Shown: positions 42,476 to 54,926 of the stretch, one piece after another | Layout: each line of letters starts with the position of its first letter | How positions within the stretch are numbered: the first letter of the stretch is position 1 | NCBI GenBank assembly: GCA_032433765.1 | Contig: JAVIAB010000024.1 | Coordinates: 11,349,821-11,413,820 of the forward strand | Length of the DNA stretch: 64,000 nucleotides | Source of the DNA: Megaustenia siamemsis | Lineage: Eukaryota; Mollusca; Gastropoda; Stylommatophora; Ariophantidae | Direction: 5' to 3' | Program-made: the position numbers and the translations under genes | The notes under the pieces: model-generated | What the model was told of the DNA's origin: nothing | Databases searched by the model: none | What the model saw: only the letters and a program-made list of their open reading frames with translations

Positions 42476-42576
42476 TGTTCTGTCTATAAAATGGATTAAG
42501 AATATGTGTAAAAAATATACATATGTATCTAAAACACTCCCTGATGGTTAATGTCCCATACATTTTGGCTACACAC

Positions 42577-42632
42577 CATATTTCCCTATACGCCACTTGG
42601 CGTGACGGGGGCACTTTACTTTTACTTTTTAA
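42577..42632 (+). repeat. SINE family D 3' end only
   Basis: ACCATATTTCCCTATACGCC, then ACTTGGCGTGACGGGGGCAC and a TTTACTTTTAC tail. About 55 bp, strongly 5'-truncated, directly followed by the 16-bp inverted repeat. Confidence 0.8.
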
Positions 42633-42681
42633 AATTATTACATGTCTCCTTTTACTACGAAAAATGAGACATGTAATAATT
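42633..42681. repeat. Perfect 16-bp inverted repeat
   Basis: AATTATTACATGTCTC at 42633-42648 and its exact reverse complement at 42666-42681, separated by 17 nt. No other copy was seen. Confidence 0.9.
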
Positions 42682-42912
42682 GTACCTGATGTAAATGTTT
42701 GCGTCTCTTTCTTACTGTTACGTATTTTTATATCGTTTATCTTACCCTGTGCATTCTAGCAATATATCTATAACCCTGAGAAGACAGAACGATAAAGTTT
42801 AGCAATACAGCATTTATAAATACAACACTTTGTCCTTATGATAAACAGGACTATTGGTAGTGGTTAAATGTTCTTACTTTGTTTATCCGTTTCCAAACTC
42901 ATGTATCTTGCT

Positions 42913-42975
42913 TCCTGAACCACGCCTTGAACCACGCCTTGAACCACGCCCTGAACCACGCCCTGAACCACGCCC
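42913..42975. repeat. 14-bp tandem repeat, 4-5 units
   Basis: CTTGAACCACGCC-type units. CCTTGAA and CCCTGAA variants occur in consecutive pairs. Confidence 0.9.
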
Positions 42976-43065
42976 AGCCAACGACGTTATCTGTGTCTAA
43001 GTGATTACTACTTCGGCGTTCAAGTTTTTGTGATCATGCGAACATGATTTTCTTGCTGTTTCATG

Positions 43066-43252
43066 ATGGAGGGGTAAGAACAACATCATGACATACGATG
43101 AGCTGCTCGCATGGTCAGTACTCGTATATGGAGGGGTAAGAACAACATCATGACAGACGATGAACTGGTCACATGGTCAGTACTCGTATATGGAGGGGTA
43201 AGAACAACATCATGACATACGATGAACTGGTCACATTGGTCAGTACTCGTAT
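43066..43252. repeat. 62-bp tandem repeat, 3 units
   Basis: Each unit holds ATGGAGGGGTAAGAACAACA, CATACGATGA and TGGTCAGTACTCGTAT. The third has a one-base insertion (ACATTGG). Confidence 0.93.
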
Positions 43253-43439
43253 TTGCGTGTGTCCTGATTTTCCAGCAAAACCTGCGCTGTAGCTGACACA
43301 CTCCGTCTTCAACGGCTAGATAATCTAGGTTTAATGTAGTAGTTTACCTTCTCGTAGGGCCGATGCCCTACGTGGTTCGTGTCTGCGTGTTCTTCCACTG
43401 ACTTTCCTTTTCCCAATGGTAAACAACAGTGGTTTGTTT

Positions 43440-43965
43440 TCCGGGGTGTCTTTCGCTGTGGGTAGAGCTCTTTATGCGGCTCTTGCTCGCATTCCGGGGT
43501 ATCTTTCGCTGTGGGTAGAGCTCTTCATGCGGTTCTTGCTCGCATTCCGGGGTGTCTTTCGCTGTGGGTAGAGCTCTTTATGCGGTTCTTGCTCGCATTC
43601 CGGGGTGTCTTTCGCTGTGGGTAGAGCTCTTTATGCGGTTCTTGCTCGCATTCCGGGGTGTCTTTCGCTGTGGGTAGAGCTCTTCATACGGCTCTTGTCG
43701 CATTCCGGGGTGTCTTTCGCTGTGGGTAGAGCTCTTCATGCGGTTCTTGCTCGCATTCCGGGGTGTCTTTCGCTGTGGGTAGAGCTCTTCATGCGGCTCT
43801 TGTCGCATTCCGGGGTGTCTTTCGCTGTGGGTAGAGCTCTTCATGCGGCTCTTGTCGCATTCCGGGGTGTCTTTCGCTGTGGGTAGAGCTCTTCATGCGG
43901 CTCTTGTCGCATTCCGGGGTGTCTTTCGCTGTGGGTAGAGCTCTTCATGCGGCTCTTGCTCGCAT
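43440..43965. repeat. 52/53-bp GC-rich minisatellite, about 10 units
   Basis: CCGGGGTGTCTTTCGCTGTG, GGTAGAGCTCTTCATGCGG and TTCTTGCTCGCATT. Units lacking one C (TTGTCGC for TTGCTCGC) appear mainly on the right. The array is clearly richer in G+C than its surroundings. Confidence 0.95.
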
Positions 43966-44978
43966 GGCCTGTGCTGGACATTTGGGACTGTTTTTTTCTT
44001 TGTTGCAGCAGTTGACCCATCGCCCCCATCCCGTCGTGGCAGAAGTGACGTCCATCCATGGTCTTTGGTTCATGAGGTCAGATTTGCGGTCGCTTTTCCA
44101 TGATGAAGTTGACAGCTCTCTCCAGTAAGTGATTAGACTTGGTGATGTATCATGACGTCACTTATAGAATGAGATGACGTAATGAATAAACCGACCAGAT
44201 CAGAGAAAATTGCCGTTCAATGACCTGATGATTAGAACCAATAGCGAGTTCTCATATATTCAACTAAATTAAAATAAATTTGACACTTGTCTAGGATTTA
44301 TTTATTTGTTGATAAAATAAACGCGATCTGTCAGGCAAGCAGGCGTTGAATTGTACAATCCGCACATAGAAGATGGAATCAGTTGAAACTCAATGGCAAA
44401 AGAGCAGGCAACGGAAGCAGACACTGAACCAAACCTGCAATTTAAATCAGGACAAAATAAACAACATACATGGTATCCAATGAAAGAAAGTATTGTAAAA
44501 TAAAATAAAATAGAAATAAATGGTGAAGCGAAAAGAAGATACATAGTTGGAATAAAGTAAAACGTAAAATAAAGGTTCCATCTTGCTAGGCTCATGGCAG
44601 TTACTTCCGGATCCGTCGGTTAAACTGTGCATAAATGAAGCAAATATAAAGCAAACTACTATGGCGATTCGGCATAACCTGGATGTTAAGGTAAACTGTT
44701 AGAAAACATTCACTGAGATTCATGATTCTTCTAAAGGAATTAAGGGGTTGATTGCTCTGGCGGATTATGGACAGGTAATGTTGCATTGCAATGAGTTTCA
44801 CAAAAAGGAACACAGTGCGCCAAGAGTTGTTACTTCAAGACAGTTCCACCGAAGCCATTAAAGTTGATTTGGAGCTTATAAAGTAAGAGAAAAAGAACAC
44901 ATGAAATGTGTGGAAAAGTTTGCTCGCGTATTCACTCTGTACTCATTAATATTAATTTACTGGGCTTGCTGTCATGAT
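43966..44978. other. No recognised feature
   Basis: About 1 kb of mostly AT-rich sequence. The open frames are short and match nothing I recognise. The segment 43966-44130 has balanced composition and an uninterrupted plus frame, but no motif. Confidence 0.45.
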
Positions 44979-45675
44979 ATCTTCTTCTTCTACCTATCAG
45001 CTCCTTGTGGAGCATAAGTCTTCAATAAACACTTTCAGCTCCTTGTGGAGCATAGGTCTTCAATAAACACTTTCAGCTCTTTGTCGAGCATAGGTCTTCA
45101 ACAAACACTTTCAGCTCCTTGTGGAGCATAGGTCTTCAACAAACACTTTCAGCTCCTTGTGGTGCATAAGTCTTCAATAAACACTTTCAGCTCCTTGTGG
45201 AGCATATGTCTTCAATAAACACTTTCAGCTCCTTGTCGAGCATAGGTCTTCAACAAACACTTTCAGCTCCTTGTAGAGCATAGGTCTTCAACAAACATTT
45301 TCAGCTCCTTGTAGAGCATAGGTCTTCAACAAACACTTTCCAAGCCGTTCTGTTTCTTTCAATTCTTTTCAAAGTATAAAATGTCTTCCCCATCATCTTC
45401 GACTCTCATTCCATCTGTCTTCTCCAAGAATATTTTGGTTTTCCCTGTTTAATACTCTCAATTTGGTTCCACATTGTGTGTTCTATCAAGCAACAACGTC
45501 TTTGTTGTATCTTTTTGTCCACTTATATTATATTTGTATTTTATGATAATTCTATGTTAGGGATTCTGTCCTATCATTTTCATCCTTTTATTCTGCACAA
45601 GCATCCGTTAATTAAGGGCTGCATTTTCGAGACTGTCACTTTTATTGTTTTCCATGTTTCACAGCAATCAGGATG
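44979..45675 (-). pseudogene. LINE family A 3' fragment with expanded 38-bp repeat
   Basis: The plus strand starts CTTCTTCTTCTACCTATCAG (reverse of the LINE terminus). Then comes the array 45000-45343, then CAAGCCGTTCTGTTTCTTTC through CCATCTGTCTTCTCCAAGAA (reverse of the SWRRQIEAEMK segment), and further to GCATCCGTTAATTAAGGGCT and TTTCCATGTTTCACAGC (reverse of CCETWRMTKL...INGCLRRI). The interior is strongly diverged. Confidence 0.85.
45000..45343 (-). repeat. 38-bp minisatellite inside LINE A, about 9 units
   Basis: The plus strand unit is CAGCTCCTTGTGGAGCATAG plus GTCTTCAACAAACACTTT. Same origin as the arrays at 3231-3728 and 41227-41876, but with a distinct consensus (CTCCTTGTGG). Confidence 0.94.
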
Positions 45676-45740
45676 TTAAAGTCAAGGATATAAAAGATGA
45701 TAAATGACGACAGAATAACATTATCCTGTAGAAACTCGAA

Positions 45741-45796
<56 letters not shown>
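45741..45796. repeat. (TA)n microsatellite
   Basis: TA dinucleotides with one CA interruption. Confidence 0.95.
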
Positions 45797-45799
<3 letters not shown>

Positions 45800-46439
45800 G
45801 TAAAAATAAATGAGGAATAACACCACAATACACTAATTGTCAAATATAATATATTATATGTGGTATTTTGATAACACTTTGAAATATATCACTCACCACT
45901 CCAGATAGATACTAGTAAATTTAGACATAATTCGACATTATAGCTATGTTTAATTTTTAATTTTGTTTTGAGTCATTGCATATGCATTTCTTGTTGTATT
46001 ATTTGTTTTATTATTATATCGTTCACGCACATACTCTCATTACACGAAGGAAGATAACCTGGGAACCACAACCACCGGAAATAGAGATATGTCAATAAAA
46101 GAGTGCTATCCCTTGACGAGCCGATCGCTATCACTAGGAAAGCTTGAAAGCTAAAGCAATACCAATCAATGTGATAAGTTGCCACATTACATGTACACAA
46201 ATTATAATGATGAATTTCAACACTTTCAGTTAGTTCTTGTGCTTGGGTGTTGATTCTTGTGGGGCTTGGTTCGAAAGACAGTTGTCGGTGTTACTAAAGA
46301 CTTCAGGACTGTCTGGTATATGTTTCATCTTCGTCCCTGGACACTCGGGAGTGAAATGAAATGGTCGAGCCTGGCTGAAGCGGTTAGTGGTCGTGCACTG
46401 GATCAGCCTGACATTCTCAATGCCCAGATGCCAGATAAG
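45797..46439. other. No firm feature; possible SINE scrap at right edge
   Basis: AT-rich. GGCTGAAGCGGTTAGTGGTC near 46372 resembles a tRNA-SINE head, but no B box follows and the array begins soon after. Confidence 0.35.
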
Positions 46440-48003
46440 CTAATGATCCAGTCAAGAGTTAGGGGAGGTAATGATTCAATCAAAAGATAGGGCGAGTTAA
46501 TGCTTGAATCAAGAGGTAGGGCAAGTTAATGATTCAATCACGAGTTAGGAGGAGCTAATTATTCAATTAAGAGGTAGGGCAAGGTAATGATTCAATCAAG
46601 AGGTAGGGCAAGTTAATGAGTCAATCAAGAGGTAGGGCTAGTTAATGATTCAATCAAGAGGTAGCGCAAGTTAATGGTTAATGATTCAATCAAGAGGTAG
46701 CGTGAGTTAATGATTCAATCATGATGTAGCTCGAGTTAATGATTCAAACAAGAGGTTAGTTCAAGTTAATGATTCAATCAAGAGGTAGCGCGAGTTAATG
46801 ATTCAATCATGATGTAGCTCGAGTTAATGATTCAAACAAGAGGTTAGTTCAAGTTAATGATTCAATCAAGAGGTAGCGCAAGTTAATGATTCAATCAAGA
46901 GGTAGTGCAAGTTAATGATTCAATCAAGAGGTAGCGCGAGTTAGTGATTTAATCAAGAGGTAGCGCGAGTTAGTGATTCAATCAAGAGGTAGCGCGAGTT
47001 AGTGTTTCAATCAAGAGGTAGCGCAAGTTAGTGATTCAATCAAGAGGTAACGCGAGTTAATGATTCAATCAAGGGGTAGCACGAGTTAGTGATTCAATCA
47101 AGATGTAGTTCAAGTTAATGATTCAATCAAGAGGTAGTGCAAGTTAATGATTCAATCAAGAGGTAGCGCGAGTTAGTGATTCAATCAAGAGGTAGCGCGA
47201 GTTAGTGATTCAATCAAGAGGTAGCGCGAGTTAGTGTTTCAATCAAGAGGTAGCGCAAGTTAGTGATTCAATCAAGAGGTAACGCGAGTTAATGATTCAA
47301 TCAAGGGGTAGCGCGAGTTAGTGATTCAATCAAGATGTAGTTCAAGTTAATGATTCAATGAAGAGTTAGCGCGAGTTAGTGATTCAATCAAGAGTTAACG
47401 CGGATCTAATGATTCAACCCCCAGTTTTGGGGAGTTATTGATTCAATCAAGAGGTAGCGCGAGTTAATGATTCAATCAAGATGTCGTGCGAGTTAATGAT
47501 TCAACCACGAATTAGGGGGAGTTAATTCAAGCAAGAGGTAGTGCGAGCTAATGATTCAATCAAGAAGTAGTGCGAGCTAATGATTCAACCCCAAGTTTTT
47601 TTGTTTTTTTTTTTGGGGGGGGGGTTAATGATTCAATCACGAGTTAGCGCGAGTTAATGATTCAATCAAGAGGTAGCGCGAGTTAATGATTCAATCAAGA
47701 TGTCGTGCGAGTTAATGATTCAACCACGAGTTAGGGGGAGTTAATTCAATCAAGAGATAGTGCGAGCTAATGATCGAACCACGAGATAGGGGGAGTTAAT
47801 GATTGAATCTAGAGGTAGCGCGAGTTAATTATTGAATCTAGGGGTAGTGCGAGTTAATGATTCAATCAAGAAGTAGCGCGAGTAGGTGATTCAATCAAGA
47901 TGTAGGGCGAGTTAATGATTCAATCAATAGTTAGCGCGAGTTAATGATTCAATCAAGACGTAGGGCCAGTTAGTGATTCAATCAAGAAGTAGGGCGAATT
48001 ACA
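46440..48003. repeat. 29-bp minisatellite, about 52 units
   Basis: GAGTTAATGATTCAATCAAG plus AGGTAGCGC. Larger segments recur: roughly 46900-47120 and 47150-47360 are near-identical multi-unit blocks. A T-run and G-run (47597-47625) interrupt it. Confidence 0.95.
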
Positions 48004-48099
48004 TACTATGTCATTGATCTATCTCTCTCTGTCCGTCCGTCCATCCGTCTGACTGTTTGTGTTTATGTCTATTTAATCTAATATAATCTAACCTTTTGT

Positions 48100-49260
48100 A
48101 CTTAACTTCATCGACTTCAAAAAAGCATTTAACAGTATTCATAGAGATTCTTTGTGGAAAATTTCTGAAACAATATGGCTTTCCATAAAAAATCATAAAT
48201 ATTATTAAAGACATGTATGATTGTTACACATGTGCAGTTCGAACAGAGGAAGGGCTGAGCGAATGTTTTCCAATAGAAACAGGGGTTAAACAAGAATGTA
48301 TCTTACCGCCCCTGTTATTTGTAGTTGTTATGGACTTTATAATGAAGAAATGCTGCACTGGTAGTAAAGGCATCGAATAGATTCAAGGAGGCCATTTGGA
48401 GGACCTCGACTTTGCTGTTGACATAGTTCTCATCAGCAGTCAGATAAAAACGATGCAGGAAAACACAAATGAACTATCATCAATAGCCAGCAAAATTGCG
48501 CTTGAGATCAATCATGAAATAACTAATGTCATGAAAAGCTTAATTCCAACAGACGACAAAATATACACTGAAAACAGCCCAGTGGAAGAGATCGATCACT
48601 TTATATATCTTCGAAGTCACATTGATCGAGAAGGGGGTACAAGTAAAGAAATTAAAATCAGAATAGCTAAAGCAGCAATGTCTTTCAGAAGCCTTGAAAA
48701 GTTGTGGAAATCAAAACTCATCAGCACAAACACAAAACTTAGGCTATTCAAATCAAATGTTATCAACCCTTACGTATATGTGTGTGAAAGCTGGAAAACA
48801 ACAAGAGATATAGAAACAAAGTTGAACGCATTCGAAAATAAATGTCTAAGGAAACTACTTTGTATAACGTGGAACGAATTCAAAACAAACGAGGAAATTA
48901 GAGAAATCGCCAATCAACCACTAATATCTTCAGTAATAAAGAAAAGATGATGGTCATACGTTGGAAATGTGATGAGAAGAGATAATAACCGAATAGCAGA
49001 GCAGGCCCTCATGTGGGAAACAACAGGTAAGAGGAAAAGAGGAAGACCCAGAGAGACACTGAGAAGATCATTGATGAGAGAGGCAAGAGCAGCAGGAATC
49101 GGCTCCCTCAATGAGATAGAGCTGCTTGCACAGAACAGAGACAAATTGCGAGATTTGATAAAATATCTTTAAAAGAATTGAAAACTGATTGAATAAAAAA
49201 CATTTTATTAGAGAAGGAGTATCTTGGTCTACGCCCTATGGGCCGGCTCTGGCTCGAAAG
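48100..49260 (+). pseudogene. LINE RT, 5'-truncated, with mutated active site
   Basis: Motif A FIDFKKAFNSIHRDSLW, motif B ETGVKQECILPPLLFVVVMD (GVKQ retained) and motif C LDFAVDIVLISS, where the first Asp of the FADD pair has become Val. Then FIYLRSHIDREGGTSKEIKI, VCESWKTTRDIETKL, KRKRGRPRETLRRSLMREAR and a stop at 49172. The open part is 48396-48950, with a TGA after IKKR. Related to family A but distinct. The 3' end GGCCGGCTCTGGCTCGAAAG is followed by an ATAG tail. ATAATCTAA flanks both sides (near 48080 and 49275). Confidence 0.87.
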
Positions 49261-49275
49261 GTCAATAGATAGATA

Positions 49276-50254
<979 letters not shown>

Positions 50255-50545
50255 TTGCATTATTTGTGGGTCATCATCATTGCACTCCCAACATGCCCAT
50301 AGCTGCACAGATCCACTCCTCAGCAAGTCCCTCAGTGTCCAGCGACTGACGACTCCAGTTCTATGTTGGTTGATAAGTCTTCTTACACGCCCACTAAGTT
50401 TCTCGTTTCTGGCTGTGCCCATCTTAACTTTTATCATTATTCATTCGAAGTAGTGACGTTGACTCATGGTTGTCGAAGTCCTGTACCATTCCCACATCAC
50501 GAAAAGCAGTGATGATGTCCTCACGATCAACAGGGACAGCCAGAC
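50255..50545 (-). pseudogene. LINE family E C-terminal region
   Basis: The minus frame 50252-50437 encodes SGRVRRLINQHRTGVVSRWT, LRDLLRSGSVQLWACWECND and a stop. Before it (a broken frame) come VDREDIITAFRDVGMVQDFD and NHESTSLL. Same order as 23.7 kb. Confidence 0.75.
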
Positions 50546-50579
50546 TAGTGTGTAAACACCGGTCTAAATAAATAGAAAC

Positions 50580-51240
50580 CAAAACAATAGCTCAGGTAAG
50601 GCATGTTTCTGCGAGCAGACAAAGATCGGAAGATGGAGAGGATATATGGCCTCATAAAACTACTAGGACCATACAGGGGGTGGGTAATCCAAACCAAAGG
50701 AATCGAAGAAGGCAGGAACAAAAGACAAGGGAGTAAACTGGGAGATGAGCAAGAAAGATAGTCTATGTGTGGGCTAAAAATGGATGAATAGAGAGGTAGG
50801 GAGAGGGAAGAAATAATAACCATAGGAAGAGAAATAGAGAGGAAGAATAAGAAGTGTAAGAAACAGGAATGTGAAAAGTGGATAGGAGGAGAGGCGGTGG
50901 GTCAGGAGTGAATAGATAGAGAGGGAGTCTAAAAGAAGTGGAGTAATAGAGGGATGGTACGCAGGAAGTAGTGCCTAAGAGGTAGAGAAGTTGGGAAACG
51001 GATAAACTGAGGAGAATACAAAGAGAGGTGGAGTCAGAGTGGCTGATGAACTGACAAGTGGAGTTCTGGAATAAGACTACGAGTAGAAACCTGGATAAAT
51101 GGGGTACTGAAATAGTAGGGATAGAGAAGGGGTGACACAAGAGAATAAAGAATACTAGGAGTGTATATATTACGGGGAGTAGGAAGTATACACCAGAGGA
51201 GGAGAGGTAATATAGTGATACGGAGGTGATGGACATACAT
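50580..51240. other. Purine-rich strand block
   Basis: The plus strand is dominated by A and G (GAGGAAGA, GGAGAGGCGG and similar) for over 600 bp. Minus-strand frames of 92 and 157 codons rich in S, L, P and Y are composition effects. It could be the pyrimidine-rich end of a retroelement on the minus strand. No second copy was seen. Confidence 0.5.
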
Positions 51241-51689
51241 GATGGACATTAGTCTGGCTGCCCCGCCATTTCTTCTCTTCCCCCCCCCATACATAACCAC
51301 CCGCCTCCCCTCTAAGTTGTTTTCCCACGATCTCTTCCCCTCGTACTCCCGTCACGTGATGCTCTCCGGGGACTGCCATACATAAAGTCATTCACTCGAT
51401 ATTCCTTCACGGCGGACATACAAGTTGTTTGAGCTAAGTGATTTTCATAGACGTTTTGCGATACTTTATTCACTTGTTACTATTGACCTCTCTAGCTATT
51501 CTTCATTTTCCTAATCTTTCTATTTTACACATCTCGACGCTCACCCTACCTCCCCTCATGTAGCCTCCTTTTCTTATTTCAACATCCTACTTTCTTCCTT
51601 TCTGTCCACCTCTCCATTCACCTGATCATCTAACATGTAGATATAGATAATTGTGCTTAATCGTTTTTTGTCGTTGTCCATGTAGTCTG
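51241..51689. other. Pyrimidine-rich stretch
   Basis: After a short C-run (51282-51290) the plus strand becomes C/T-rich up to the hammerhead-like motif. No coding feature recognised. Confidence 0.4.
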
Positions 51690-51775
51690 AAGAATGCCAC
51701 ATGCCGAAACGTTAGTATTGTGTTGTGTTCCTTCCATGCAAAGCTGTCACCATACCTTGAATGTTTAGCACTCCC
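51690..51775 (+). mobile_element. Penelope-type 3' end with degenerate hammerhead-like motif
   Basis: GTCTGAAGAATGCCACATGC, then CGAAACGTTAGT, then GCAAAGCTGTCACCATACCT. The last block matches the reverse of GGTATGGTGACAGCTTTACG at 34207-34226. Confidence 0.6.
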
Positions 51776-51839
51776 CACCACTGGCTCCTTAGTTTAGTTT
51801 AGTTGACTGATCATTGTTCCCACACGTCGAGCACGTCCA

Positions 51840-52070
51840 TATGTGCTCAGATCACATTCTCAGCAGTATGTGGACATAACTTCTTCCTCTTTCCTTCCTC
51901 ATTTACCTTTCAGCGTCGAGGGGAGATATAATTTGCGGTCTTTTGCTCTTCTCCTCGCTTCTGCTGCTATGTTTCCTAGTGTTTGTAATATTCCATTGAT
52001 CCATCCTGTTTTTGTGATCGACCCGGGGGTTTGGTATTCTAACAACGTTTATTGAAGGCTCGTTGTGTTG
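51840..52070 (+). repeat. Interspersed family I
   Basis: ATAACTTCTTCCTCTTTCC, ACCTTTCAGCGTCGAGGGGA and GTTTCCTAGTGTTTGTAATA. The core is shared with 36.5 kb (plus) and 37.8 kb (minus). Confidence 0.5.
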
Positions 52071-52749
52071 TATTTTGATCACTCTGCCTTGTCATGTGTC
52101 AAAAACATGTTATCTGTTGTTTCTTTATATATTCTATGGCGGGGGGCTATTCCTACCTTTTTTCCAGTTCTTCATTTCTGATCTTGTGTGGAGATTTATG
52201 ACTCAAATTCTGTATTCCTTTGTTATTCTTCTGTACCTTCCCCTATAGCGCTTCTTTCTGACGTCTCTAGTGTTGACCTGATGTTCACGCAGTCTGGACA
52301 TGGCTGTAGATTCATGATCATCGATTGAGACCGCTAAGTGCATTCATAATGTCAACTCGGTCCATTTCACGTCCGCCACTAACAAGCTATAGATCCGTGT
52401 AGAAGAGAAGAATGTCATGAACATCTTTTCTGTCCCTAGATTCTGTCTCCGTGTTTGCTTAATTTATACCCGGATATGTCATTTAAAGAATTACATAAAA
52501 TGTAACATATGTGCTTGTACATAACATTAATTAGAAATGTAATACATGCCGGTGATACTTTATTATGACAGAAAGTTGTGAAGAATTGTGCCAATTATTG
52601 AAGGAACAAGAAACGTAGCGAATGTGGATTCGATGAAATTATGGAAACTCACATGAGACAATAAATAAAGATGACGAAAGGGATCTACAATAAATAAAGA
52701 TGACAGTGTGAATCTACAATAAATCTCTCTCTCTCTCTGCGATCAGGAC
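52071..52749. other. No recognised feature except a short duplication
   Basis: ATCTACAATAAATAAAGATGAC-type duplication at 52663-52725 and a short (CT)n at 52726-52738. No supported gene. Confidence 0.4.
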
Positions 52750-53076
52750 TCAATCAGAGTAGGACTCCAGACTCTGGCATGAAGACAGCTGTCTGTTTAA
52801 GCCTGTTAGATCCACTCCGATTGAATACCTGTTAAAACGTTGCACTGTGTTCTGCGCCAGTGGCCCAGTGCATCCGATTTCAGTTAGCATTTTGTCCAGG
52901 TTTGCTTTCCTTAGCCTTTGATTGTCCCCAATCTTCCTGCAAGGCAGCAGATGATCTTTTCTGTTGGGGGATTCTGCCCTTAGATGGTCGGCCCTCCCAG
53001 GTTTACGAGCACCATCTGCCCGGTGACTAACACAGACATGCGACTTGTAATGTGAGGAAACTGCAACAAGGAACAC
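52750..53076 (-). pseudogene. Possible LINE C-terminal fragment
   Basis: A 108-codon minus-strand frame includes NRKDHLLPCRKIGDNQRLRK and LTEIGCTGP, reminiscent of the EH.L..C...R..R segment at LINE C-termini. Its right end overlaps a family F end fragment on the opposite strand. Weak. Confidence 0.35.
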
Positions 53077-53130
53077 TTTTCATGCACAGCCTCCAACTGT
53101 TCCCGCCGCCTATCCCCATATACCGGTAAG
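53045..53130 (+). repeat. Interspersed family F, end fragment
   Basis: GTGAGGAAACTGCAACAAGG then AACACTTTTCATGCACAGCC, collinear with 24703-24742 and 55240-55270. Confidence 0.65.
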
Positions 53131-53354
53131 TCACGTCCTCTTGAAAATGTTGATCGTCGTAGCACTTGATGATGTTAGGTCATCGTTGATGACTCAAATT
53201 CCGAACATAGAGACACACAGTCAGAGGTCAAATTTTCCCCGTCGCACATCAAACTGCAGGCTGTAAGATTTGCGCACGGCCGGTTTAGGGAACTATCTTT
53301 CCCTCACACAGGTACATAATAATTTGTTATCGTTTATTTATCGGCGTTTTAAAT

Positions 53355-53633
53355 GGGGGAAAAATTGCCAATATTAGGAATAAACAAACATCACTTTTTG
53401 GCCATGTAATGAGAAGGGAACAACTGGAATATATTGTAACAACTGGAAAAATTGAGGGACGAAGAGATAGAGGGAAGTAAAGAGAAAAGATACCAGACAG
53501 CTTACGTGAATGGCTTGGCAGAAGGTCAACAACAGAAATGATAAATAACTATCGAGATCGAAAGTTGTGGAGAGACATGATCACCTAAGCCAGCAGGCAC
53601 GGTAATTGATGATAATGATGACGATGAAAAAGG
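53355..53633 (+). pseudogene. RTE-type LINE family B 3' end
   Basis: ATTGCCAATATTAGGAATAA, TTTGGCCATGTAATGAGAAG, GACGAAGAGATAGAGGGAAG and CTAAGCCAGCAGGCACGGTA with TTGATGATAATGATGACGATG. It is followed at once by a SINE in its tail. Confidence 0.87.
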
Positions 53634-53890
53634 AGACGCGATAGCTCAGTGGTTAGTGAACTGGACTACCAAGGACAAGAGGTAGGGTTCGATCCCAACT
53701 GACGGCTTCCGGGTTCACCCAGCCTTTAATTGGTACCGAATTTTTTTCTGGAAAAGTAAAGCGGCACGGGCGTAATACCGACCACATTACCCCAAAAATT
53801 ATGTGCCGAAGGTCTGTAAAATATATGGTCACTAACACCATATTCCCTATACGCCACTTGGCGTGGCGGGGGTACTTTACTTTTTTTTTT
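53634..53890 (+). repeat. SINE family D inserted in a LINE tail
   Basis: GAGACGCGATAGCTCAGTGG head, GGTTCGATCCC B box, TACGCCACTTGGCGTGGCGG hairpin and a poly-T tail. GATGATGAAA after it resembles GACGATGAAA before it, so a 10-bp TSD made from the LINE tail is likely. Confidence 0.93.
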
Positions 53891-54269
53891 ATGATGATGA
53901 AATTGGGAATCCCGAAAATAAAGAAGTCATAAGCAAAAGTGAGGCTAGTCAATGTCAAGCTGTAGGCAGGAGAACACCAATAGCAACGTGATCATCCTTT
54001 AGCCATCGAGGCAAGATCGAGAGTGAAATCTCGTTCCGTGATAGCCAACGGAAGTAGCGGACATGTTGATAAAGAAAAGACCCTTGTGGTAAAAGTCTTT
54101 GAATCACCAAGAATTAACACATTGTGACCACGTGCACACGTTTCGTCATTTCTTATTCACTCTAACAGCGTTTCTCTATAACTTACTTTCTTTGCAAAAT
54201 CTATTAGCTGAAAAAAAAATGTGGACAATTATTGCTTAGAGATCATGTTATTGAGTTATTTGTGAGTTA
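53891..54269. other. No recognised feature
   Basis: Mixed sequence, no supported element. Confidence 0.4.
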
Positions 54270-54620
54270 TCATCATTCCATTCAGATTATGTCTATAATT
54301 GATCAGATCCTCGACTCAGTATGTCCCTCAGCGTCCAGCGACAGGCGACTCCAGCTCTGTGTTGGTTGATAAACCCTTTCCTGCGTCGACCAATGCTCTC
54401 CCCTTTGACTGTGCCCATCATAACCCTCACCTATTTCATGTGAAGGAGTGACGTGGACTAGTGGATGTCAAAGTTATGTGCCCTTCCCGCATCTCAGATG
54501 TCGGCGTTAAAGATGCCCACCTGATCCATTTCTACATCGTCTTCGACGACAGCACAGCTAGCCAGCCTGTCCGCTCTTTTATTTCCCTGACTCCTGCATG
54601 TCCAGTGACTTTGACAAATA
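54270..54620 (-). pseudogene. LINE family E: RNase H end and tail
   Basis: The minus strand reads FVKVTGHAGV (RNase H region with conserved His), then KRADRLASCAVVEDD, VEMDQVGIFNA, GRRRKGLINQHRAGVACRWT and LRDILSRGSDQL with stops and shifts. This copy shows the RNase H GHAGV...RADRLA pair best. Confidence 0.75.
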
Positions 54621-54860
54621 TGACTGTGTATCGTTGATTCCTACAATAGCTCATCAACTACAAATACCAGGACAGTTAACACACAGCAGTTTGTTGACGG
54701 TAATTTAGTAGTCTTGGTCCAATCCCTCAGCTCTGAGTCATGGCGTAGCATAATTCTTCTATAGCACTTTAACAATGATCATAAGAAAGCCTGTAACTTA
54801 AATTGTTGAAACACGTGTGGTTAAATTATAGTTATTTTACACCAGTAAAGGTGTAATTTG

Positions 54861-54926
54861 TTATGGTTATGGTTATAGTTATAGTTATGGTTATGGTTAT
54901 GGTTATGGTTATGGTTATGGTTATGG
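54861..54926. repeat. (GGTTAT)n hexamer, 11 units
   Basis: Nearly perfect GGTTAT run directly upstream of family F. Units 3 and 4 are AGTTAT. Confidence 0.95.

Noticed and set aside
50545..51300. Minus-strand frames of 88-157 codons
   Set aside because: They arise from strongly pyrimidine-rich minus-strand sequence, giving S, L, P and Y-rich peptides with no domain.
54861..54926. (GGTTAT)n as telomere-like sequence
   Set aside because: Short, internal and attached to a repeated element that has GGTTAT elsewhere. It is not a known animal telomere unit.
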